From an uncultured Prevotellaceae bacterium (lineage in GTDB: Bacteria > Bacteroidota > Bacteroidia > Bacteroidales > Bacteroidaceae): 64,000 nucleotides of DNA. The notes under the pieces are model-generated. The model saw nothing but the letters and a program-made list of their open reading frames with translations. It was not told the DNA's origin and searched no databases. Position numbers and translations under genes: made by a program. The stretch is taken from the NCBI GenBank assembly GCA_946534585.1, contig CAMNCV010000137.1, positions 1 through 64,000 of the forward strand, in the 5' to 3' direction. Positions 9,205 through 19,061 of the stretch are shown piece by piece (the stretch's first letter is position 1; every line of letters starts with the position of its first letter).

Positions 9205-10206
9205 TTATTTTGCAAGCACCTCGCCGAAGCGCTTTGGTTTAACGTAAGTGTTGATGAGTGGCGTAAACGCATTCATTATAAGTATGGCGAATGACATGCC
9301 TTCTGGATAAGCGCCCCAGTTACGGATGATAATGGTCAGTACACCGATACTCACGCCGTAGATAATCTGACCTTTATGAGTCATAGGCGATGTCACGTAG
9401 TCAGTAGCCATGAAGATGGCACCAAGCATCAGACCGCCAGACAGAATAACCTGTACAGGGTTGGCATATACGGGATTTGCAAGGTGCATAATTCCAGATA
9501 TCACAAACACTGTGGCGATGATGCTTACAGGAATGTGCCATGTGATTATCTTCTTCCAGAGCATGAAGCATAAACCCAGTAACAGAGCTATGGCGCATAC
9601 TTCGCCGATTGTGCCTGCACCCATATTGTTTACGTTGGTCACTCCGAAAAGCATATCCATTGCAGAAGGCATCTTTTCAAGTACAGATGCATCTCCGCTT
9701 TTTATTGCCTGCTTCATTATGGCAAGCGGGGTTGCGCCAGTAGTGGCATCTGTATATGCTGTCAACTGTCCTTCTATTGGCCATGAGGTCATAGCTGTAG
9801 GAAAGCTGACAAGTAGGAAACAACGTCCTACAAGCGCAGGGTTGAAAGGATTCTGACCGATACCTCCGAATGTCATCTTGCCTACGCCGATTGCTATCAA
9901 TGCACCTACAATTATCATCCACAAAGGGAAGTTAGATGGAAGGTTCATTCCGAGCAACAGACCAGTTACGATGGCAGAGCCGTCAAGCAATGTAGGCTCG
10001 CGCTTCAACAGAGCCTTGCATATAGCCCACTCGAAAAAGACGCAGGCTGCCACACTCATCAGACAGACGATGAACGAGCCGAGTCCGAAGAAGTAGAACG
10101 ACGCGAGCAATGCTGGCAGCAATGCGATAACTACGCCGTACATGTTCTTCTCCACAGAGTCGGTGCCGTGAGCGTGGGGTGATTGAGAAACAATTAGATT
10201 TCCCAT
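9205..10206 (-). CDS. rnfD: Rnf electron transport complex subunit D
   Basis: NPALVGRCFLLVSFP...TDATTGATPLA (covalent FMN site) ...ATDYVTSPMTHKGQIIYG. Confidence 0.96.
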   Translation of the reverse strand: MGNLIVSQSPHAHGTDSVEKNMYGVVIALLPALLASFYFFGLGSFIVCLMSVAACVFFEWAICKALLKREPTLLDGSAIVTGLLLGMNLPSNFPLWMIIVGALIAIGVGKMTFGGIGQNPFNPALVGRCFLLVSFPTAMTSWPIEGQLTAYTDATTGATPLAIMKQAIKSGDASVLEKMPSAMDMLFGVTNVNNMGAGTIGEVCAIALLLGLCFMLWKKIITWHIPVSIIATVFVISGIMHLANPVYANPVQVILSGGLMLGAIFMATDYVTSPMTHKGQIIYGVSIGVLTIIIRNWGAYPEGMSFAILIMNAFTPLINTYVKPKRFGEVLAK

Positions 10207-10305
10207 GATTTCTATTTTATGAATTATGTGTATTATTTTTATTAACTGATTGCAAGATATGTGTTCTGATTACGCATATCAGGCATTGTAACTTGACCTT
10301 TCGTG

Positions 10306-11871
10306 TTATTTTGGCCATCCTGCTGGTATGACGGCAGGCTTAGGACCTGTGATTATCTCTGGTATTGGATTTTGCTTTGGTCCAGAGAAATCAATGTCAG
10401 TAGGCTCAATGAAAGGCTTCGGTGCTGTCCACATAGGTTTCTTGTCACCACTCTTTTCAGCTGACGCATTGCTCTTTGCAGGTGCTGCGGCTGGCTTGGC
10501 TGCAGCAGGCGCTGGAGCCGTACGACTACGGATAATGCCCATTACCGTAGCTTTGCCCTTGCGTATGTCGTCAAGCAGTGGACGATGAGCAGGACAGGTG
10601 AACTGGCATGAACCGCACTCTATGCATGTGGTGATGTCCTCTTTCTCCATTAAGTCCCACTTTTCCATTATCGTGCCCTTTGCAAGTAGGAAAGGTTCAA
10701 GTCCCATTGGACATACGCTGACGCATTTTGCACAACGTATGCAAGGCTGAGGTTCTTTGCGCTTGGCATCGTCACCACTGAGTATTGTGATTGAGTTTTG
10801 TCCTTTTCCCACAGTGACTTCAAGCGATGGTACTGCACGTCCCATCATAGGACCGCCGGCCAATACCTTGTTGTCGCCCTCAGGCAATCCACCGCAGAGG
10901 TTTATCAGTTCACCAAAAGAGGTGCCCATACGCACAAGATAGTTGCTTGGCTTTGTCAGCTTTTTGCCAGTTACCGTTGTGTAACGTTCAAACAGAGGCT
11001 TGCGCTTCATTACAGCCTCGTAGATAGCCACAGCCGTGCCTGCATTCTGTACTACAGCACCTACACTGATAGGCAATGCTGGTGGTGCTGGTACCTGACG
11101 CCCGATTACTGCGTCAATGAGTTGCTTTTCTCCGCCTTGTGGATATTTCTTCTGCAATGGTACCACTTCGATGTTAGTGATACCACGACGCTGCAGTTTT
11201 TCTGTGATTGTCTTTATGGCCTCAGGCTTGTTATCTTCAATGCCGATGTAACCCTTGTTGACTTTTACTGCGGCCATAACAAGTTTCAGACCCTCAATCA
11301 GTTCGTTTGGCTTCTCCATCATCAGACGATAGTCGGAGGTGATATATGGCTCACATTCTACACCATTGATGATGACGCACTCTGCCTTAGAGCCAGGAGG
11401 AGGCATCAGTTTTACGTGGGTTGGGAAACATGCGCCACCCATACCTACAATGCCGGCATATTTTATGCGGTTGATAATCTCATCAGGTGACAGTTCTGGG
11501 TGTTCTTCCAAACGCTCCAGTTTCTCGGAACGGTCAATGCTTTCTTCCCATATATTGCCTTCGCCTTCGCGCTGAACGATGATGCCAGGCTTCATGGCAC
11601 CTGATACGTCAAGCACGTCGCCGACTTTTATTACTGTACCTGATATTGATGAGAATATGTTGGCTGATACGAAACCGCCAGCCTCTGCAATCATCGTGCC
11701 CACCTTTACCTTGTCGCCTTCTTTGACGATGGCTTTGGCAGGTGCTCCGATGTGCTGGCTGAGAGAATACACAGCCTGCTTAGGTAATGGCGCAGGTCGC
11801 GTGACGGCATCGTTGCTCAGCTTGTTCTCATCAGGGTGAATACCACCTATTCTGAATGTTTTTGTTTTCAT
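10306..11871 (-). CDS. rnfC: Rnf electron transport complex subunit C
   Basis: GIVGMGGACFPTHVKLMPP..., two [4Fe-4S] motifs (CIRCAKCVSVCPMGL, CIECGSCQFTCPAHRPL). C-terminal tail PKPFIEPTDIDFSGPKQNPIPEIITGPKPAVIPAGW. Confidence 0.96.
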   Translation of the reverse strand: MKTKTFRIGGIHPDENKLSNDAVTRPAPLPKQAVYSLSQHIGAPAKAIVKEGDKVKVGTMIAEAGGFVSANIFSSISGTVIKVGDVLDVSGAMKPGIIVQREGEGNIWEESIDRSEKLERLEEHPELSPDEIINRIKYAGIVGMGGACFPTHVKLMPPPGSKAECVIINGVECEPYITSDYRLMMEKPNELIEGLKLVMAAVKVNKGYIGIEDNKPEAIKTITEKLQRRGITNIEVVPLQKKYPQGGEKQLIDAVIGRQVPAPPALPISVGAVVQNAGTAVAIYEAVMKRKPLFERYTTVTGKKLTKPSNYLVRMGTSFGELINLCGGLPEGDNKVLAGGPMMGRAVPSLEVTVGKGQNSITILSGDDAKRKEPQPCIRCAKCVSVCPMGLEPFLLAKGTIMEKWDLMEKEDITTCIECGSCQFTCPAHRPLLDDIRKGKATVMGIIRSRTAPAPAAAKPAAAPAKSNASAEKSGDKKPMWTAPKPFIEPTDIDFSGPKQNPIPEIITGPKPAVIPAGWPK

Positions 11872-11918
11872 TTGTATTGATTGAAAAGTTGTTTCTTTTG
11901 TTGAATAGTATCGGCTCT

Positions 11919-12422
11919 TTATGCCTTTGCCCAGTTCGTGGGTATGATAGCAGGCTTAGGTCCGTGCTTTATTTCAGGCACAGGATTCTGTTTCGGACCA
12001 GAGAAGTCGATGTTTGGTGTGACGAAAGGTTTTGGGTCAGTAGTCATAGGCTTCAACACCGCAGGCGCTGCAGGCTTTTTTTCTGATTTAGCAGGTGCCG
12101 ATGATGAAGTTTCCGCAGGTGCATCGTTGCCTCCAGCAGCAAGGATTGCAGTAATCTGATCCATTACTTCGGCACCTCCTACAGGACAACTTAGTCCGTC
12201 TGTGGTTCCCTTTTCTGTAGCGGCCTTTACCAGTGCAGCAGCGAAACCAGGGCAACCTGGGAAACCGCAGCCGCCACAATTGGCTTGAGGCAGAATTGCA
12301 GCAATCTGTCCGATGCGTGGATCTTCTTCTACAGCAAATTTCTGAGCGCAGAAATAAAGTATCAGTGATGCCACGACTGCAATGATGCCAAGGGTAATTA
12401 CTGATGATAATATTAAGCTCAT
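11919..12422 (-). CDS. rnfB: Rnf electron transport complex subunit B, short form with one N-terminal Fe-S domain only
   Basis: N-terminal TM; NCGGCGFPGCPGFA...LSCPVGG. Ends at 167 aa with tail PKPFVTPNIDFSGPKQNPVPEIKHGPKPAIIPTNW. Confidence 0.9.
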   Translation of the reverse strand: MSLILSSVITLGIIAVVASLILYFCAQKFAVEEDPRIGQIAAILPQANCGGCGFPGCPGFAAALVKAATEKGTTDGLSCPVGGAEVMDQITAILAAGGNDAPAETSSSAPAKSEKKPAAPAVLKPMTTDPKPFVTPNIDFSGPKQNPVPEIKHGPKPAIIPTNWAKA

Positions 12423-12475
12423 AATGAAATAATTAGTTATTTAGTTTTGTAATATTTGTTGTTTTGTAGTTCAGT

Positions 12476-12886
12476 TTATTCCAGATAGAAAGTCAGTTCT
12501 CGTTCTATTCTCGACCTCATCACATACAATAAAATATAATAAGGTATGAGTATGGCTACTCCAGCGAGTGCGCTGGTCAGTTCATTGTTTGTTATCTTCA
12601 GCGTGATAGCAATGGTGATGAGTATCAGTGCCAGTGGTATCACAAATGCCATCAATACGGCTTTCATGCCTACGGATTGTGCAGCCATTACGGTAACTTC
12701 GTTGCCTACTTGTCTTGCTATACCGTCTGTGCAATGCACGTCAATAATTTTCTCCTTGCTTTCAGCCGAACTGCAGTAGGATGCGACCTTACAACTTGAA
12801 CACGCACTATGTTGGACGATGCGTACGCGCACCATCTCCCCGTCGATGCTGTCTATGACACCAGTATGCGTTATGATTTCGCTCAT
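12476..12886 (-). CDS. rseC: RseC/SoxR-reducing-system family protein
   Basis: MSEIITHTGVIDSIDGEMVRVRIVQHSACSSCKVASYCSSAESKEKIIDV... plus two TM helices. Start reassigned from 13060 to ATG at 12886. Confidence 0.88.
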   Translation of the reverse strand: MSEIITHTGVIDSIDGEMVRVRIVQHSACSSCKVASYCSSAESKEKIIDVHCTDGIARQVGNEVTVMAAQSVGMKAVLMAFVIPLALILITIAITLKITNNELTSALAGVAILIPYYILLYVMRSRIERELTFYLE

Positions 12887-13005
12887 AGTATTCCAGTTAA
12901 GGAAACAAGGTTTGTGTCCCTCAATGCCGGACTTAGGTCTTCTTCTTCTTGGATTTGTATTGCTTGTGCAACTGACACATAATTGTAATGTGGAGATTGC
13001 AATTG

Positions 13006-13036
13006 CAAAAGTAACAATATATTTTGGAAAAAACAA
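13006..13036 (-). promoter_or_regulatory. Bacteroidetes-type promoter for rseC-rnf operon
   Basis: Minus strand TTG (13036-13034), 20-nt spacer, TACTTTTG (13013-13006), matching the TTG-N19-23-TAnnTTTG consensus. Confidence 0.6.
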
Positions 13037-13095
13037 AATTATTCGTAAAAAAACAATCATAAATATTAAAATTTCGCATATTTTAGCAAATTATT

Positions 13096-13126
13096 TTGTT
13101 TTTTGCAGGAAAAAAATGTATCTTTG
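13096..13126 (+). promoter_or_regulatory. Bacteroidetes-type promoter for pyk
   Basis: TTG (13096-13098), 20-nt spacer, TATCTTTG (13119-13126), 40 bp before the pyk ATG. Confidence 0.65.
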
Positions 13127-13165
13127 CATCCAAATTGCATCTAATAAGGAAAAACAAAAACATTT

Positions 13166-14599
13166 ATGAAACAGACGAAGATAGTAGCATCAGTTAGTGA
13201 CCTGCGTTGTGAGGTTGATTTTATCAAACAATTGTATGAGGCTGGCGTAAATGTGATACGCATGAATACTGCCCACGCTACGCCTGAAGGATTGAAGAAG
13301 ATAATAAACAACGTACGCGCGGTTTCGCCACACCTTGGTATTCTTATTGATACGAAGGGACCTGAGGTTCGTACTACTGGTGCTGAAGCCCCGATAGATT
13401 ATAAGACGGGTGAGAAAGTCTGTATCATTGGTAAGCCAGAACAAGATACGGCGCATGATGTGATATGCCTGTCGTATGGTGATATCTGTAAGGATGTAAA
13501 GGTGGGGGATGATATTCTATTTGATGATGGCGAACTCGATATGCGTGTCATAGGCAATGATGGCGAGAAACTTACCGTGGAGGTGATGAACGATGGCAAG
13601 TTGGGTTCGCATAAGTCTGTGAATGTTCCGGGGGAGCATATAGACCTGCCAGCGTTGACAGAAAAAGACAAGCGCAACATATTGCTTGCGATAGAAGAGG
13701 ATATTGACTTCATAGCACACTCTTTCGTGCGCTCGAAGGAAGACCTTATGGAGGTGCAGAAAATACTTGACGAGCATAATTCTGATATTAAGATTATCTC
13801 AAAGATTGAGAATCAGGAGGGTGTAGATAATATAGATGAGATACTTGATCACTGCTATGGTATAATGGTGGCTCGTGGAGATTTGGGCATAGAGATTCCT
13901 GCAGAAAAGATACCCGGCATACAGCGCATGATAATCAAGAAGTGCGTGTTCAGGAAGAAGCCTGTCATCGTTGCTACCCAGATGCTGCATACTATGATTA
14001 AGAACCCGCGTCCTACGCGTGCGGAGGTCAGTGATATCGCAAGTGCAGTATTCCATAATACTGATGCCCTGATGCTTTCAGGTGAGACAGCAAGCGGTGC
14101 ATACCCAATAGAGGCCGTAAAGACTATGGCTAAGATAGCAGAGCAGGCAGAGGCAGACCGCCGCTTGCACCTGCCAAAGGTTGACGTTGACGGTGCAGAC
14201 ACCAATCTGCGTGACTTCCTTTGTAAGGCAGCGATAGAGACGACGGCGAAACTTGGCGTAAAGTGTATCCTTACCGATTCTGGTACGGGCGATGATGCTC
14301 GCACGCTTGCCGCTTACCGCGGACCACAACCTATCGTTGCCATCTGCAAGAGGGAGAAACTGCAACGCTGGCTTGCCTTGTCGTATGGAGTCATTGCTAC
14401 TTATCCTAAGCAGGACGAACTGGAGCGTATGTTCTACAACGTGGTAAAAGACCTTCATAAGAAGGGCATGGTGTCACTTGACGATAAGGTGACCTATCTC
14501 TCTGGTCACATGAATATAGGTATATCTGATAAGTCGGCAGGCGTATCAATGCTTGAGGTCAACACCGTGAGTGAGGTGTTTGCTAATTATGAGAACTAA
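13166..14599 (+). CDS. pyk: Pyruvate kinase
   Basis: TKIVASVSDLRC...IDTKGPEVRTTG...ISKIENQEGVDNIDEIL...MVARGDLGIEIPAEKIP...SGETASGAYPIEAV. Confidence 0.97.
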   Translation: MKQTKIVASVSDLRCEVDFIKQLYEAGVNVIRMNTAHATPEGLKKIINNVRAVSPHLGILIDTKGPEVRTTGAEAPIDYKTGEKVCIIGKPEQDTAHDVICLSYGDICKDVKVGDDILFDDGELDMRVIGNDGEKLTVEVMNDGKLGSHKSVNVPGEHIDLPALTEKDKRNILLAIEEDIDFIAHSFVRSKEDLMEVQKILDEHNSDIKIISKIENQEGVDNIDEILDHCYGIMVARGDLGIEIPAEKIPGIQRMIIKKCVFRKKPVIVATQMLHTMIKNPRPTRAEVSDIASAVFHNTDALMLSGETASGAYPIEAVKTMAKIAEQAEADRRLHLPKVDVDGADTNLRDFLCKAAIETTAKLGVKCILTDSGTGDDARTLAAYRGPQPIVAICKREKLQRWLALSYGVIATYPKQDELERMFYNVVKDLHKKGMVSLDDKVTYLSGHMNIGISDKSAGVSMLEVNTVSEVFANYEN

Positions 14600-14641
14600 A
14601 AAGAATGCTTCGGAACACAGATTGTAGATATATTATAAATA

Positions 14642-15538
14642 ATGTATAATCCGAGACTCAGGGAATATAAACAATACGAAGTTGACAGAGATGTGCCACT
14701 GTTGGAATATCTCCTGACTACGTTGCCTGGTAGCCGCAGTAAGATTAAGAGCACCTTGCAGGGACGCGGCATCAAGGTCAATGGTAAGATGGTGACGCAG
14801 TTTGATTATGAACTGCATAAGGGAGACAAGGTCAGCGTGAGTCAGTCAAAGCAGAATGATACGTTCAAGAGCCGCTATGTCAGCATCGTATATGAAGACC
14901 AGTATATAATAGTAATAGAGAAAAAGCCCGGTATATTATCGATGGCTGCGGGTCATTCGTCGTTAAACGTAAAGACCGTGCTTGACGAGTATTTCAGGAG
15001 AACACGCCAGTCGTGTCGCGCTCATGTAGTGCATCGTCTTGACCGAGATACAAGTGGCTTGATGATTTATGCAAAGGATATTGAGACTGAGCAGATACTG
15101 GAACACGAATGGCATGATATAGTTTTTGATCGCCGCTATGTTGCATTATGTTCAGGAGAATATGAGGAACAGACAGGAACTGTGGCAAACTGGCTGAAAG
15201 ATAATAAGTCATACGTGACGTATTCATCGCCCGTGGATAATGGTGGCAAATATGCCGTTACTCATTATTGGGTGCTTGACAGTTCGCTGGAACATAGTCT
15301 CGTGGAGTTTAAACTTGAGACGGGACGTAAGAACCAGATACGCGTACACTCTGCCGATATGGGGCATCCCGTGTGTGGCGATGTGAAGTATGGCAATGGC
15401 GACAGCCCGTTGCATCGTCTGTGCCTACATGCTTATGTGCTGTGTTTCTACCACCCCGTAACGCATAGGCCAATGGAGTTTTCATTGCCTATCCCTCCAC
15501 AGTTTAAGGAAGTAATAAACAAAGAAAAGAAGAAATGA
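14642..15538 (+). CDS. RluA-family pseudouridine synthase
   Basis: S4-like N-terminus (LPGSRSKIKSTLQGRGIKVNGK), HRLDRDTSGLMIYAKD catalytic motif, ETGRKNQIRVHSADMGHPVCGD. Confidence 0.95.
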   Translation: MYNPRLREYKQYEVDRDVPLLEYLLTTLPGSRSKIKSTLQGRGIKVNGKMVTQFDYELHKGDKVSVSQSKQNDTFKSRYVSIVYEDQYIIVIEKKPGILSMAAGHSSLNVKTVLDEYFRRTRQSCRAHVVHRLDRDTSGLMIYAKDIETEQILEHEWHDIVFDRRYVALCSGEYEEQTGTVANWLKDNKSYVTYSSPVDNGGKYAVTHYWVLDSSLEHSLVEFKLETGRKNQIRVHSADMGHPVCGDVKYGNGDSPLHRLCLHAYVLCFYHPVTHRPMEFSLPIPPQFKEVINKEKKK

Positions 15539-15693
15539 ACGAACTGACTTACTATGCTTTGGCCATAGTGGCCATAATAATTGCTGTCATCCTGCTGAAA
15601 CGCTTTGTAGGATGCCTTTTCCGTATTATAGTAACGGTAGTACTTATGGCAATATTGGGTGCTATATATTATTATGTGAAATTTGGAAATTAA
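15535..15693 (+). CDS. 52-aa single-pass or hairpin membrane peptide, translationally overlapping the upstream pseudouridine synthase gene
   Basis: Not in ORF track (<60 aa): MNELTYYALAIVAIIIAVILLKRFVGCLFRIIVTVVLMAILGAIYYYVKFGN*. ATGA overlap with the stop of 14642..15538. Confidence 0.55.
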   Translation: MNELTYYALAIVAIIIAVILLKRFVGCLFRIIVTVVLMAILGAIYYYVKFGN

Positions 15694-15701
15694 ATGAAAA
15701 T

Positions 15702-16358
15702 ATGAAAAAGTTATTTATAATACTGTTTGCACTTTGTGGCATACTCACAGTGAATGCACAGGGCAAATATACCAAACCTCAGGATATGACAGTACAGGAT
15801 GAGAAGCCTCGTCGTGGATTGTTCGATAAGGATAAAACTCCTATTGACAAGAAGTATCTTGAGGGAGCATGTCCTATGGTCGGCAATAGGATCGTATGGC
15901 AGAAATACTTCTATGCGGATGATCTGACTGCTAAGGAGATATATGACATTATATTGCCGTTTTTACAGAGAATGGCAAAGGAGAAAGGACAGACGGAGAA
16001 GAGTAAAGTGGCTGTGGTAAATGAAGAGGAACATCAGATAGGTGCGCGCTTCGTAGAGAAGCTTGTCTTTCAGAATAGTCCACTGTCGCTTGACCAGGCG
16101 GAGTTCGCTTATCAACTGCTCGTGTACTGTATAGACGGACGTTGTGAGGTCGTAATGACCAATATGAGTTATATCTATGAGGCAGACCGCGCAGGCGGCG
16201 GACAATTTCCTGCAGAGGATATGCTTTCTGATGATAACGCACTTAACAAGAAGAAAGATGGCTTTCACGTAGGTGGATACAAGAAATTCCGTATGAAGAC
16301 CATAGACCGTAAGGATGAAATATTCCGTAATATTGCTAATGCTCTTAAAAAAGAATAA
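15702..16358 (+). CDS. Secreted DUF4468-like protein
   Basis: Signal peptide MKKLFIILFALCGILTVNAQ; CPMVGNRIVWQKYFYADDLTAKEIYDIILPFLQRM... Start moved to ATG at 15702. Confidence 0.6.
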   Translation: MKKLFIILFALCGILTVNAQGKYTKPQDMTVQDEKPRRGLFDKDKTPIDKKYLEGACPMVGNRIVWQKYFYADDLTAKEIYDIILPFLQRMAKEKGQTEKSKVAVVNEEEHQIGARFVEKLVFQNSPLSLDQAEFAYQLLVYCIDGRCEVVMTNMSYIYEADRAGGGQFPAEDMLSDDNALNKKKDGFHVGGYKKFRMKTIDRKDEIFRNIANALKKE

Positions 16359-16376
16359 TGCCAACGATACGCAGTC

Positions 16377-16634
16377 ATGGTAGTAGAAGAAGGAACAATA
16401 GAGGTGCGTCATCGCCGCAGATATGGTAAGGATGACGAACCACAGGACATAGTATTTAAGATACGTCAGATACTCAACTGGACTTTTATCATAGTGGGTA
16501 TCATCGGTATAGCACTTTACACGTATGGCGTGTGGTACAGAAGTAATACCCGGTTTGAAATGATGGGCATTGTGGTAGTGGTCATCGCTGTGGTGGTTAA
16601 GATGTCAGAGTGTATGCTTCGATTGAAAAAGTAG
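16377..16634 (+). CDS. Small two-TM membrane protein
   Basis: 85-aa ORF with two hydrophobic segments (WTFIIVGIIGIALYTYGVWY, MMGIVVVVIAVVVKM). Confidence 0.55.
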   Translation: MVVEEGTIEVRHRRRYGKDDEPQDIVFKIRQILNWTFIIVGIIGIALYTYGVWYRSNTRFEMMGIVVVVIAVVVKMSECMLRLKK

Positions 16635-16685
16635 TAAGTAATAACAGATAATACAATAACAACGAGGAGAACAATCCCGCTTTAG

Positions 16686-18995
16686 ATGAGAGTAAGATTT
16701 TCAATTCTCATGTTTACCCTGTTTGTCTGTATGATGACATATGGACAAATAAGTGATTACGACGACGGCTTCACCGTCGTCGATAATTCGTTTAACCCCA
16801 ATCGTGCTCTTGATTCCCTTAAGACGAAGGATAAAGAAGTGCCTAAGGGTATGTATGTGTGGACAATAGATGATTTGTTCGGAGATCGCACAGACCAACC
16901 GCTTGACACTGTGCAACACTTGTTTATGAACTCTATATTTACCACAGGACGCTATGGTGAATATAATACAACGGGCAACCTCGGTGCACCTCGTATATCA
17001 CGTATCGCAACAGACCGAGACTTCACTGCTCCATTCCCATTTACAGAGCCATACGGGTATTTTATAACGCAACCTTCAGAGTTACGCTACACCAACACAT
17101 TGTCGCCTGTGACCAACCTTTCTTTTAATAGTTGTGGTGATAAAACTAATGGTGAAGACCACCTGAAGGCTCTCTTTGCTACAAATATCAACAAGCAGGC
17201 AGGCATAGGGTTTAAGTTTGACTATCTTTATGGACGAGGCTATTATCAGAACCAATCAACTGCTTTGTTTGACTACACTGTGTGGGGCTCATATATTGGT
17301 GAGCGTTATCAGGCACATCTCTCCATGTCGTTTGACCACATGAAAACGACAGAGAATGGTGGCATAACTGATGATGACCTCATAAAACACCCAGAAGCCA
17401 CTAAAGAAACTTATTCCGAGGGTGAAATCCCTGTGTTGCTCTCTAAGAACTGGAACCGCAATGATGCCTTCCACCTGAACCTGTCACACCGATATAACGT
17501 TGGTTTTTATCGCAAAGTACCAATGACGGAAGCAGAAAAGGAGGCAAAGCGTTTTGCCTTGAGAGCGGAGAAGGAAAAGCAAGAGAAGGAGACAGAAAAG
17601 AATGTCAAACAGGATAAGAAGCAGAATGTGTCTGCTGTAAGATTTGCTGGTAGGCCTGATGATGCTAAGGTCATGGGTGACCTGGATAATGACTCCATCA
17701 AGGATATGATAAAGAAAATGGCTGAGCAGAAGCGACGCCTCGAGGATAGCCTGCGTGCCAATCGTGATACGGTAGTTGCTGATACGTCATGGACTAAGGA
17801 AGAGTATGTGCCAGTGACGAGTTTCATACATACTATGCACCTCGACAATTACAAGCGCACCTACATAGCTTATGCCTCTCCTGCTAACATGTATCTCAAC
17901 CGTTATGCTGTGCCAGAGGATGGAGCACCTGGTGACTCGCTGTATGATAAGACATCATATTTCAATCTGAGAAATGTTTTTGCCGTCGGCTTGCTTGAGG
18001 GATTTAATAAGTACGTGCCTATGGGTGCAAAGGTGTTTATAGCTAATGACCTGCGCCACTTCTCTTTGCCAGAATTGGGTACGGGACGAATGCAGTCATA
18101 TAATGAAAATGCTGTAAACATAGGTGGCGAGATTTCACGCACTGCAGGCAAGGTGTTAAATTACAAACTGCAAGGAGAATTTGGAGTTATTGGCGATGAT
18201 TTTGGTGATATTATGCTTGATGGAAGTGGAGACCTTAAACTACGCTTATCTAAGCGTGACTCCGTAACAGTAGGGTTGAAGGCATTTTATCACCTTACTG
18301 CCCCCACTTTCTATCAGATACACTATCACTCCAAGTTCTTCTGGTGGGACGAAGACAACCTCAGCAAGCAGATGCAAACGCATCTTGAAGGTGAGTTCTC
18401 GCTTAGCCGTACTCATACCACGATACGTTTTGCGTATGATAATTTTCAGAATCTGACATATACGGGAGTAACTTACAACCGTGATGCCAACAATAAGATT
18501 ACGGGCTTCACTGCAGGTGTGCGTCAGACTTCAAAGAATATAAGTCTGTTGACACTGGCGTTGCATCAGGATTTTCGTGTCGGCATACTTAACTGGGAAA
18601 ATCGTATTACTTTCCAAAAGAGCACTGATGACGATATTCTGCCTGTGCCAACGCTAAATATCTGGTCAAACCTATATTTGAATTTCCGTATAGCACGCGT
18701 GCTTCATGTGCACTTTGGTGCTGACGTACGTTATTTTACGGAGTACAAAGCCATGGAGTATGTACCTCAGTTGTCACAATATGCTGTACAGGAGAACGGT
18801 GATGTGAAGACCAAGGTAGGTAACTACCCGATAGTTGATGTATATGCAAACTTTAAATTGCGCCATTGTCGTTTCTTCGTGATGATGAGTCACATAAATG
18901 CTGGTAGCGGTACACCAAACTATTTCCTTACACCTCACTATCCGCTCAACGAGCGTATTCTGCGCCTTGGACTTAGTTGGACGTTCTTCAATTAG
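16686..18995 (+). CDS. Putative porin (Bacteroidetes outer-membrane beta-barrel protein)
   Basis: Signal peptide; long beta-strand-rich ORF ending in aromatic residue (LSWTFFN); N-terminus resembles the putative porin family. Confidence 0.75.
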   Translation: MRVRFSILMFTLFVCMMTYGQISDYDDGFTVVDNSFNPNRALDSLKTKDKEVPKGMYVWTIDDLFGDRTDQPLDTVQHLFMNSIFTTGRYGEYNTTGNLGAPRISRIATDRDFTAPFPFTEPYGYFITQPSELRYTNTLSPVTNLSFNSCGDKTNGEDHLKALFATNINKQAGIGFKFDYLYGRGYYQNQSTALFDYTVWGSYIGERYQAHLSMSFDHMKTTENGGITDDDLIKHPEATKETYSEGEIPVLLSKNWNRNDAFHLNLSHRYNVGFYRKVPMTEAEKEAKRFALRAEKEKQEKETEKNVKQDKKQNVSAVRFAGRPDDAKVMGDLDNDSIKDMIKKMAEQKRRLEDSLRANRDTVVADTSWTKEEYVPVTSFIHTMHLDNYKRTYIAYASPANMYLNRYAVPEDGAPGDSLYDKTSYFNLRNVFAVGLLEGFNKYVPMGAKVFIANDLRHFSLPELGTGRMQSYNENAVNIGGEISRTAGKVLNYKLQGEFGVIGDDFGDIMLDGSGDLKLRLSKRDSVTVGLKAFYHLTAPTFYQIHYHSKFFWWDEDNLSKQMQTHLEGEFSLSRTHTTIRFAYDNFQNLTYTGVTYNRDANNKITGFTAGVRQTSKNISLLTLALHQDFRVGILNWENRITFQKSTDDDILPVPTLNIWSNLYLNFRIARVLHVHFGADVRYFTEYKAMEYVPQLSQYAVQENGDVKTKVGNYPIVDVYANFKLRHCRFFVMMSHINAGSGTPNYFLTPHYPLNERILRLGLSWTFFN

Positions 18996-19061
18996 TGTGA
19001 ATAGATAGACATTACGGTGGTAACTAATAGAACTCCACTTTCATTCAATACAAACATACAC

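Noticed and set aside
10798-11490. 230-aa plus-strand ORF inside rnfC
   Set aside because: Antisense to confidently identified rnfC with no recognisable domain.
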